Assembly: GCA_013178275.1 (NCBI GenBank)
Contig: JABLWZ010000002.1
Location: forward strand, 124,001 to 188,000
DNA: 64,000 bases
Reading direction: 5' to 3'
Source of the DNA: Bacillota bacterium
GTDB taxonomy: Bacteria > Bacillota > Ch66 > Ch109
The translations under genes and the position numbers were made by a program. Numbering within the stretch: position 1 is the first letter of the stretch; each line of letters begins with the position of its first letter. The notes below the pieces were generated by a model. The model did no database searches. It was not told the DNA's origin and saw only the letters and a list, made by a program, of their open reading frames with translations. Positions 1 through 7,791 of the stretch are shown here, piece by piece.

Positions 1-115
1 ACAGTGCAGCCAGTCTACGACTTTCTACGACGTGATAAGCGGCGGCTGGCTGAGGGGGAGGAACGATCCTCCGAAGGACGTCTGTTATGGGAGTTGATAG
101 AGAGGGGGAGGGCCA

Positions 116-520
116 TTGAAGCTCCAGGGAAAACGAGGAACGATACTGCTCGAATTTGCAATGTCAGCCATCGTCCTGATAATCCTGTTCGCGGGGATGG
201 CCAATTGCGCCCTCGTATTGGGAGAGAGGATCATAATGGAGTCTGCCATCAGGGAGGCGGGGAGGGAAGCCGCGGTGAGTGAGAGCCTTTCAAAGGGTAG
301 AAACGTAGGGGAAAACGTCCTCACCAGCGCGGGAATCAACCCTGGCCGCTATGAATTAAGCGTTTACCAGGCGGGCGACCGGCTGATCGCCGTAGATGCG
401 ACAGTAAACTCTCCGGTCCTACTCCCCTTAATCGGAGGATTGGCGGGGGGTAACTGGTCATCGTTTATCCCCTTAAGCGATACTAAATACTTTCGGTTAG
501 AAAATACGCCCAAAAGTTAG
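116..520 (+). CDS. TadE-like/pseudopilin membrane-anchored protein
   Basis: GKRG|TILLEFAMSAIVLIILFAG: G followed by E+5 and a hydrophobic helix; TTG start after gggggaggg; first gene of a Tad-like locus. Confidence 0.7.
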   Translation: MKLQGKRGTILLEFAMSAIVLIILFAGMANCALVLGERIIMESAIREAGREAAVSESLSKGRNVGENVLTSAGINPGRYELSVYQAGDRLIAVDATVNSPVLLPLIGGLAGGNWSSFIPLSDTKYFRLENTPKS

Positions 521-533
521 GAGGGAAGTTATA

Positions 534-1094
534 TTGGTTGATATTACCGATTTGCCGCTGATCATCGGGTGCCTGATACCCTGCATCGTGATCGCGTTCA
601 TAGACTACACCAAGTATATAATCCCGAATAAATTGACCTACCCCATGATAATCATGGGGTTGCTTTACGCAGTCTATACCGGGAATATCTCGGGAGCCTT
701 GCTGGGTGGCGGCGTATGTTTCGCTGCCTTTCTGATCATCGGGCTGTTACAGGGCGCGGGAGCAGGAGATATAAAAATGGTCACAGCCCTGGGAATCTGG
801 TTCGGGATGGAGGCGGCCCTGACAATCATCTTCGTGGCCTCGATCCTGGGGGTTGTCTGGGGGATAGCTAAAATGATCCGCACCAAGGGTAAAGGTGAAT
901 TTCTTGCGTGGACCAAGAACCTTATCGGCGGTCTGGCTCTCACACTCGGCGGAGCGAAAGGGGCGCTCAACCTGCCCAAGCTTCCCGAAGATGACGACGC
1001 GCCAGCGCCAGAAACCGCAATCCCCTTTGGAGCTTTTCTATCAGTAGCGGCAATACTGCTTTGGGTGGGGGCCAAAGGCTCCTGGCTTAATTAG
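534..1094 (+). CDS. Prepilin peptidase, A24 (TadV/CpaA-like)
   Basis: Polytopic; D-Y-x-x-x-x-I-P-N-K-L and GAGDIKMVTALGIWFG motifs of A24 peptidases. Confidence 0.85.
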   Translation: MVDITDLPLIIGCLIPCIVIAFIDYTKYIIPNKLTYPMIIMGLLYAVYTGNISGALLGGGVCFAAFLIIGLLQGAGAGDIKMVTALGIWFGMEAALTIIFVASILGVVWGIAKMIRTKGKGEFLAWTKNLIGGLALTLGGAKGALNLPKLPEDDDAPAPETAIPFGAFLSVAAILLWVGAKGSWLN

Positions 1095-1108
1095 AGAGGG
1101 GGATCTCA

Positions 1109-1993
1109 ATGCCTGGAATACTGTTTATAATCCTGGCCGTTTTCTCGATTCTGATCTGGATATACGATCCCGCCTCATTCTGCACCGCAGACGCCTGCCA
1201 GGAAATACCCGGGCTGCTGGAACGGTCCTGGTATCTCTGGGCCGCTTTCTATTATACCGTGGCGGCAACGCTCATCCTGGCCCTTAAAAGAAATCGGTTT
1301 ATAATGCTGTTCCTGGCGGGCGGACTGGTCTTTCACGCGGGGCTGATAGCCACCGGCTACATCCTTACCAGCTCGGTCTGCTGGCTCTGCGTGAAATTCT
1401 TCGGGTTGGAGACCTGCATAACCCTTATTTATATCATCAGACGAAAAGACTTCGGGCACATAGTAAAACTGGCCTCCGGCACACTATCGGGCGTCATGGC
1501 GGCCTTGGCCCTGGTGATTCTTCTCGTTAATCCGGCAATATCTCAGACCGAAACAATCATTCCGGTGGTAACGCTAGCGTCCGATGAAACCAAAAGCGTG
1601 TCCCTGGCCGAGATAAACCGCGAGCCATCAAAAACAGCGGAGCCCAAGGCAACCGAAAAATCCGAGCCAAAACCGGCGCCCAAAAAGTATCTTGCAGTAA
1701 CCACTCCAGACGGTAGGGCGCTCAGTCTGGACATTACCAAAAAGCCGGCGCTGGTTTATGCTAACTGGTGCCCCCACTGCGACGATGCGCTCCAGGCTAT
1801 AAAGAAGCAGCGGCCAGAGAATCGGCCTTACATGGTGATAACGTACCTGCGCGAAAATGAGACTGAAAACTCTATTAAAAAACTGGAGAAAAACGGCCTG
1901 TCAGGTGAACCATTCTACTTCCTGGAGGTGCCGCCTCCAGAGATTCAATCAGTGCCCGTCCTTTTAACCGGCAAAGGGGTCGAGGAGGCGTAA
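1109..1993 (+). CDS. VKOR/DsbB-like membrane protein fused to thioredoxin-like (WCPHC) domain
   Basis: N-terminal TM bundle with loop cysteines (FCTADAC) and CWLC; C-terminal VYANWCPHCDDAL thioredoxin-type motif. Confidence 0.65.
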   Translation: MPGILFIILAVFSILIWIYDPASFCTADACQEIPGLLERSWYLWAAFYYTVAATLILALKRNRFIMLFLAGGLVFHAGLIATGYILTSSVCWLCVKFFGLETCITLIYIIRRKDFGHIVKLASGTLSGVMAALALVILLVNPAISQTETIIPVVTLASDETKSVSLAEINREPSKTAEPKATEKSEPKPAPKKYLAVTTPDGRALSLDITKKPALVYANWCPHCDDALQAIKKQRPENRPYMVITYLRENETENSIKKLEKNGLSGEPFYFLEVPPPEIQSVPVLLTGKGVEEA

Positions 1994-1995
1994 TA

Positions 1996-2505
1996 ATGCT
2001 GCTAAAACTGTCTTTCCTTCTCGGATGCCTGATCCCATCGGCGGCAATCGCCTTCTACGACTATAAAGACTACCGAATCCCCAACAAGATAGTCCTTTTT
2101 ATGGCTATATCCGGCTGTTTGTTTGTAGTGGCGACCCACAATATCCTTTCAGGGATTTGCGGCCTTCTGGTTTTCGCGGGCTTTCATTTTATCGGGTGGC
2201 GCCTGGGGGTACATGGGGCGGGGGATGTAAAATTCGCCGCTGTCCTGGGGTTATGGTTCGGCCTGTATCCAACGCTGATGGTCCTCATACTGTCGTCATT
2301 TGCCGGGGCGGTGTGGGGGTTGGCAGCGATCATCCGGGCGGTCGGCATCGGGGGGTTAATCCGCCAGATAGTGTCAGGCGCCCGCAGTCTTATAAAACCA
2401 TCTCAAAATAATATCCCCACCCTTAAATATCAGGTCCCCCTCGGGGCATGTATGGCAGCTGCATCGTGGGCAGTATGGTTGGGGATATTGGTTTTTCAAT
2501 TATAA
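1996..2505 (+). CDS. Second A24 prepilin peptidase
   Basis: FYDYKDYRIPNKIV and GAGDVKFAAVLGLWFG motifs; adjacent to pilus assembly genes. Confidence 0.85.
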   Translation: MLLKLSFLLGCLIPSAAIAFYDYKDYRIPNKIVLFMAISGCLFVVATHNILSGICGLLVFAGFHFIGWRLGVHGAGDVKFAAVLGLWFGLYPTLMVLILSSFAGAVWGLAAIIRAVGIGGLIRQIVSGARSLIKPSQNNIPTLKYQVPLGACMAAASWAVWLGILVFQL

Positions 2506-2534
2506 GGAGGTGAATCCGGCGAAAGCCGGCGCGT

Positions 2535-3428
2535 ATGAAGTTTAGAAAAGGCCGCGACTGGAAAAAGATAGCCATAAACTCACTCGCGGTAATAATTGCC
2601 CTGATCGTAGGGGTTTACGGATGGCTGTCCATCAACAAGAGGGTTGCCGAAGCCAGCAAGACCGTATCAATTCCTGTATTGGCTCGGAACATCGATCCCT
2701 ATTCAAAAATCAACCGCGAGGACCTCACCACGATCAACGTTTCAGCGTCAATTGTTGACGCTAACACTGCCGCGAACGCGGAAGAACTCGTAAACAAAGT
2801 GACAATCGCCCCAATATACAAGGACAAGCCGATTGATAAAAGGCTGCTGGTCACCCAAGATTCCTCCGCGGGGAACTACTATGTGGTAGGCGTCAACGTC
2901 GATCCCACGAGGTCTGCCGGGGTTCAGCCGGGCGACCTGGTCAACGTGTACTGGATACAACAAAGTAATACTCAAAATGGGCAGCAGCTTAATAACGTTC
3001 TCATGGCGGCGGGGGTGCGCGTCCTGAAGGTGTGCGATGACAAGGGGCAGCCTATCGACACCAAGCCTTCTGCCGGCAATACGGGTGTTCAGGGCGCGAT
3101 GTCAAGCGTGGTCGCAACCACGGCCAAGCCTCCCTCTATAGTTTATCTCGCTGTAAAACCCGAGGAGGCAAGTCGGGTGGTAGGTGGGGCGTCTCCCAAG
3201 AATGTGAATCTCGCGTTGGTCAAAATCCCCAACGCCAACAGCATTAAAAACACAACGACAACCGAAACACAAGTATTATTGCCAGAAGGGAGTGAAGTTC
3301 CGAATGGGAATACTCCAGTTGGTCAAGGCAACTCGGCCGCAACCTCAGCCGCCCCAATCACTCAAAACCGTGGAGGAAATAGCACAGAGGGCGCGGCAGG
3401 AGCTGATAAACCAGGACAAATTCCTTGA
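2535..3428 (+). CDS. CpaB/RcpC-like pilus assembly protein (SAF domain)
   Basis: N-terminal TM; VPVLARNIDPYSKINREDLTTINV SAF-like segment; position before cpaF. Confidence 0.75.
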   Translation: MKFRKGRDWKKIAINSLAVIIALIVGVYGWLSINKRVAEASKTVSIPVLARNIDPYSKINREDLTTINVSASIVDANTAANAEELVNKVTIAPIYKDKPIDKRLLVTQDSSAGNYYVVGVNVDPTRSAGVQPGDLVNVYWIQQSNTQNGQQLNNVLMAAGVRVLKVCDDKGQPIDTKPSAGNTGVQGAMSSVVATTAKPPSIVYLAVKPEEASRVVGGASPKNVNLALVKIPNANSIKNTTTTETQVLLPEGSEVPNGNTPVGQGNSAATSAAPITQNRGGNSTEGAAGADKPGQIP

Positions 3429-4635
3429 TGTCCAGGAAAAATCAATAGCTGGCAATCAACAGGCTATTGAAAAAACCAAGGAAGAGATCCGGAAAGTAAT
3501 CTCTGCCCTGGACATCGAGATTGACCTATCCGTGGAAGAACTCGTCGAAAAGGTTTACAGCATGAACTGGGGCCTCAACGTGATTGAGGACGCCTACCAC
3601 GACCCGGAGGTCGATGATATTCAGATTAACGGGGACGAAAACATATTTCTAATCCGGCGCGGCGTAATGGAGCAGATGCCGGTTACTCTCCCCCCCGGCA
3701 CCTCCGAAAAGTTGGCAATTCGGCTGACGATGCATGATGCTGGCATCAGCATTGCTGAAAACTGCCGGGCGGAGACCATTCGCGAAGACGGTTCGCGCAT
3801 CATCGTGGTGGCCCCCCCGGTGGGGAGGAATTTCTACATCACCATCCGCAAGCAGGGCAACGTCGATATGTCTGTTGAGAACCTCGAAAAGATGGGAACC
3901 TTGAACCAGAAGGTATGGGAGGCGCTCGGGGTTCTAGTAAGAGGACGTTGTAATATCTTGATTTCCGGCCCGATGATGGCGGGTAAAACCAGCCTATTGA
4001 GGGAACTGGTGGGCTTCTGTAACCCCAAAAACCGGATCATGGTGGTCGGCACCAGGGGAGAGCTTCGGCTGGGCGAACGCTATCCCGACCGAAATATTGT
4101 AGAAATCGAAGCCCGTAAAGAAAAGATGACTTCACTCAAGGATCTCTTTGAGTCAGTCATTTTTAAAATGAGTGCTGCATCCATCATTTATGAAGAATTC
4201 AAGGGATTTGGTGAAACCATCGAGGCTGTCCGATCGGGCACCAAGGGACAAAAAGGCAGTATGGCCACCACCCATGCCGTATCAGCGGAAGAGGCTATTC
4301 GGAGCACCGCGATGATCATGCTGGAGGAGGGGATCAACCTCCCCCTGGACCTCGCGATGCTGAGGGTGGCCCAGGCCTACGACCTGGTGATTCAGATGTT
4401 CTACGACCAATCCGTTGGAATCAGAAAACTGGTGTCTGTAACCGAGGTGCTCAAAAACACCGATAAGGTTCAACTCAGGGAACTGATCCGGTGGGTTCCC
4501 AATGATGCCTATATGGGGGCCGGGAGCTGGGAGTTCGTCCAGATGCCCACTGACACACTGATCGAAAAAATGTACGAGTACGGTATTGAGAGAAGCGAGG
4601 TGGAACGCCTGTGGGGAATAACGCCTACATCATGA
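3292..4635 (+). CDS. CpaF/TadA-family secretion ATPase
   Basis: ISGPMMAGKTSLLRELVGF Walker A, GTRGELRLGERYP, KGQKGSMATTHA; type II/IV secretion ATPase architecture. Start codon uncertain because of overlap with cpaB. Confidence 0.85.
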   Translation: MKFRMGILQLVKATRPQPQPPQSLKTVEEIAQRARQELINQDKFLDVQEKSIAGNQQAIEKTKEEIRKVISALDIEIDLSVEELVEKVYSMNWGLNVIEDAYHDPEVDDIQINGDENIFLIRRGVMEQMPVTLPPGTSEKLAIRLTMHDAGISIAENCRAETIREDGSRIIVVAPPVGRNFYITIRKQGNVDMSVENLEKMGTLNQKVWEALGVLVRGRCNILISGPMMAGKTSLLRELVGFCNPKNRIMVVGTRGELRLGERYPDRNIVEIEARKEKMTSLKDLFESVIFKMSAASIIYEEFKGFGETIEAVRSGTKGQKGSMATTHAVSAEEAIRSTAMIMLEEGINLPLDLAMLRVAQAYDLVIQMFYDQSVGIRKLVSVTEVLKNTDKVQLRELIRWVPNDAYMGAGSWEFVQMPTDTLIEKMYEYGIERSEVERLWGITPTS

Positions 4636-5504
4636 TGATCTTCCTGCCAGTGGCCGTACTGGTATTCATCGCGTTAAAACAAGCGTTGACCTGGCTGCTC
4701 AACCACAACTGGAAGGAGGCCTTTAAAAAGCAGTCCCGGGCCAATGGACAATACGATCGGTGGCTGGACCTCGTGGAACGCGAACTGGCAAAGCGCTCCT
4801 TCGCGACTGGGGGGAGAGCGAACATAATATTGTTCGCCGTAATCGTCCCGATCGGATTTACTATTGGCTTCTACCTGTTTGGGAATATCCCGCTCGCTGC
4901 GCTGTGTGCCACGCTGGTATTCATGCTCGTACAAAGTATCAAGAGCAACCGGGCACACGCGAGAAAGGAAAAAGTAAGCGAGCAGCTGGCATTGGCAGTT
5001 AGGAGTTACGGCAACGAGTACATGATATCGCCCCAATGGGAAAGAGCCTTAGGGGTAATCGCCAAGCGGACACCTAATCCCCTGGGCGGCATATTCGATC
5101 GGGCGTACCGGATGATCCTGGCCAATTACGATACCGATGAGCTACTGGCCAAGATGGCTGCCGAGATTGCCCTGCCTTACGGAAATGTTTTTGTTCAGTT
5201 AATGCGACTGGGGAGGAACGGTACAGCCCACGGAGCTATATTCCTTGAACTTGCCAACCGAATAGTGACCGATAGGGAACTGGATGCTCTCGAAAAGTCG
5301 CAAAACTCCGGCGAGCGGCTGGTGGCGCTAATCATTACAATCGCACCCCTAGTCGAATACTTTATCCTTGCCTCAATATTCCCGGAGACGCGTGAATTTG
5401 TTACAGAAACCGTTGCGGGAAGGCTTGTGATGTTCATCAGTCTCATCAGCGCCATTCTATACGGAGTATTAAAACGTCTGACAGTGGGGGTGGATACTAT
5501 TTGA
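4611..5504 (+). CDS. TadB-like T2SS-F family membrane protein
   Basis: Multiple TM segments, gene order after cpaF, overlap with cpaF end. Confidence 0.7.
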   Translation: MGNNAYIMMIFLPVAVLVFIALKQALTWLLNHNWKEAFKKQSRANGQYDRWLDLVERELAKRSFATGGRANIILFAVIVPIGFTIGFYLFGNIPLAALCATLVFMLVQSIKSNRAHARKEKVSEQLALAVRSYGNEYMISPQWERALGVIAKRTPNPLGGIFDRAYRMILANYDTDELLAKMAAEIALPYGNVFVQLMRLGRNGTAHGAIFLELANRIVTDRELDALEKSQNSGERLVALIITIAPLVEYFILASIFPETREFVTETVAGRLVMFISLISAILYGVLKRLTVGVDTI

Positions 5505-6259
5505 CCAGCATTATAGCGGTTACGGCAAGCATTCTAATAATTTCGTTCTTGGCTGCACGAAAGCTGCTTTACCTGGTATTTAGCCTAAATAACCCGCTGA
5601 GCCTTGACAGGTTAAAGGCCGAGTTTAATTCATTGACCAGCGAAGAACGGATTCAAATAAAATCAGGACTGGCCGGCATGGTCGCCATGTTCTTTTTGGC
5701 GATGGGGTCTAAGTGGATTATCCTTGCCATGGGTCTTGGCGGCGCCACGGGGATGTTGATAGGCAAATTCATCGGCAAAATCCTGATTGAGGGGAAATTA
5801 AACGCAAAAAGGAGGGAGATCAATTTATTCTATAAGGTTGTTGACCTGTTTAAGATGTCAGGTCTATCAACCTATTATTCGCTGTCCCTGGCGAAACCAG
5901 CAGCCCCATCCCTGAAAAAGGCGGTATCTAGTTGTCTGGGTCTGTGGCCTGAGGGCCCAGAAGTAGCCTTCGAGTCCCTCCGGCGAGAGATAGCATTACC
6001 AGAGGCCGATATTCTGGCTACCATGCTTCTTGCGGCTGAAAAGGCAGGAACGAAGAATCTTGACGGAATAATTCGAGCGGAAGTACAGAATCTTGAAAGA
6101 CTGAGGGAGGCGAGAATAAGAAAGAAAATCTCCGACACGCCTATTTACTATGTAATTTATCGCATGTTGCCAATGATGGCTGTTTTCGGGTTAATCCTGG
6201 GCACCTTCCTTCTGAAGATCAACCATGGCGCACAGGGAATAGGGTTAAAATTCTTTTAG
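5501..6259 (+). CDS. TadC-like T2SS-F family membrane protein
   Basis: TM topology, order after TadB-like gene, ATGA-type overlap. Confidence 0.7.
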   Translation: MTSIIAVTASILIISFLAARKLLYLVFSLNNPLSLDRLKAEFNSLTSEERIQIKSGLAGMVAMFFLAMGSKWIILAMGLGGATGMLIGKFIGKILIEGKLNAKRREINLFYKVVDLFKMSGLSTYYSLSLAKPAAPSLKKAVSSCLGLWPEGPEVAFESLRREIALPEADILATMLLAAEKAGTKNLDGIIRAEVQNLERLREARIRKKISDTPIYYVIYRMLPMMAVFGLILGTFLLKINHGAQGIGLKFF

Positions 6260-6278
6260 GATTATAGGAGGTCTATAA

Positions 6279-6497
6279 ATGATCGCGAAGATTAACAACA
6301 AGCTTTTATGGCTCTATCTCGCTCTAAAGAGCGAGAAGGGCAATCAAGTGATGGACGGCATGGGGTATCTGATAATCTGCCTCTGTCTTGCAGGTATCGT
6401 CTATACGGCGATGAGCACCGGCGTCGATTCCGTGGTGGACACGGTTATAACGCGGTTCACTGATGCGATGGAGGGTTGGGGAGAAACTACCCCATAG
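6279..6497 (+). CDS. Flp-like pilin (class III prepilin-like)
   Basis: 72 aa; SEKG|NQVMDGMGYLIICLCLAGIVY prepilin-like cleavage motif plus hydrophobic helix; strong RBS ataggaggt. Confidence 0.6.
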   Translation: MIAKINNKLLWLYLALKSEKGNQVMDGMGYLIICLCLAGIVYTAMSTGVDSVVDTVITRFTDAMEGWGETTP

Positions 6498-6516
6498 AAA
6501 CAATAACCATTGTTTA

Positions 6517-6546
6517 GAGGCGGCATTGCCGCCTCTTTTCGTTTTT
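6517..6546 (+). terminator. Intrinsic terminator/attenuator inside the pilus operon
   Basis: GAGGCGGC-ATT-GCCGCCTC followed by TTTTCGTTTTT. Confidence 0.85.
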
Positions 6547-6562
6547 ATAGGAGGTGTTTTCA

Positions 6563-6748
6563 ATGAAATCAATCTTCAAGAGTTTGTTTAAAGGTGAGAG
6601 GGGCAATCAATCCCTGGATGCTTTGAGCGTGGTAACCATTGCGGTGATCATCGCGGTTATCGTCTCGGCTGCATGTGTGCCGATGCTTGTCAGCACACAC
6701 AACAAAATGGTGGAAGGGGTGCAGTCATTGAATGCGACTGGTTTCTGA
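6563..6748 (+). CDS. Second Flp-like pilin/pseudopilin
   Basis: GERG|NQSLDALSVVTIAVIIAVIVSA; same motif as previous gene; aggaggt RBS then ATG at 6563. Confidence 0.6.
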   Translation: MKSIFKSLFKGERGNQSLDALSVVTIAVIIAVIVSAACVPMLVSTHNKMVEGVQSLNATGF

Positions 6749-7175
6749 GGAACGAGGTTCAAGCCAATCGATTGAGTTCCTGATTATCGGGATGATGTCC
6801 CTTATTATCGTCTGCCTGGCAATCAGTTACAACATCGTGCAGGTGGAGCAGCAGCAGTGTGAGCACCTCTCGAACTACTACCTGGCAAGGATGAGAGTTG
6901 AGGGGTACTTAACCAACGATGATGAGGACGAAATGATAGCCAGGTTTGCCAGCATTGGGATGCAGGTTCAGAGTATCGATGCGCCGAGGGAGTCCCTGGG
7001 AGACCCCCGCATCTTGAGGACCACTGATCCCGATGGCGAAGAGGTTTGGCTCACAATTGTGGCCGCGCCCAACGAGAACCCACTGAAAACAGGGAGTTTC
7101 ATTGGCAGCACCAGCGGTGGGACCTTAACCTTCACGGTAGGGGGGAGGGCTAAGAGTGAGAGAATCGATCCGTAA
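6732..7175 (+). CDS. TadE-like/pseudopilin protein
   Basis: SEERG-SSQSIEFLIIGMMSLIIVCLAIS N-terminus; overlaps previous gene. Confidence 0.5.
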   Translation: MRLVSEERGSSQSIEFLIIGMMSLIIVCLAISYNIVQVEQQQCEHLSNYYLARMRVEGYLTNDDEDEMIARFASIGMQVQSIDAPRESLGDPRILRTTDPDGEEVWLTIVAAPNENPLKTGSFIGSTSGGTLTFTVGGRAKSERIDP

Positions 7176-7770
7176 TCTGATTTTGGGGGAGAAGGGAATC
7201 TCGGGTTCGGTATTCTTCTTGATAACCTTCCAAGTGCTGTTGATTATCCTGCTGATGTCCGTGGAGATACCTCGCGTTGTGGGGAACGCGGACCTGGTGC
7301 TTAATAATGCCGTTTCAGAGGCAGTGAGAGCCTCTGCTTATCTGGTGGATGAAGAGAGCCAGGCCAACCGGGATTTTCGGATAAAGCCGGATGAAGCCCA
7401 CGAGAGGTACAGGACCATCTTGGCCAAAAACCTTAAACTATCCGATGCAACCCTACAGCCGATGAGTGGTTCGCCGCTTTCCGCGGCCCCTCATTACGTA
7501 TTTGTGGTGTTTAACGGCACCAATCCATATGTCGACGCGGGCGCCATTTACGAGGATGGCAGTTTTGTAGGTAATTTCTCCGGGGACCTCCCACAGACGT
7601 ATTCCATCAGCGATTTCGTTATCGTTGACAACAACACCTATAATAGATCCTTCGAGATATCCTCTCCATCCTGCCTCGGCCTGATAAGCATTGAGGATAA
7701 GGCGATCCTGACCAATAATACGAGCCGTTCAGTCAGGTATGCCGTAGCCGAGGTCAAAACAAGGGATTAG
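7156..7770 (+). CDS. TadE/TadF-like pseudopilin protein
   Basis: GEKGISGSVFFLITFQVLLIILLMSVEIP N-terminal helix then extracellular domain. Confidence 0.5.
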   Translation: MRESIRNLILGEKGISGSVFFLITFQVLLIILLMSVEIPRVVGNADLVLNNAVSEAVRASAYLVDEESQANRDFRIKPDEAHERYRTILAKNLKLSDATLQPMSGSPLSAAPHYVFVVFNGTNPYVDAGAIYEDGSFVGNFSGDLPQTYSISDFVIVDNNTYNRSFEISSPSCLGLISIEDKAILTNNTSRSVRYAVAEVKTRD

Positions 7771-7791
7771 ACCCAGAAAGGGATAATAGGT

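Noticed and set aside
4-282. 92-aa ORF at window start
   Set aside because: Overlaps the TadE-like gene in another frame; composition not protein-like. The true upstream gene may end at about 97 in frame 2 but is too short to call.
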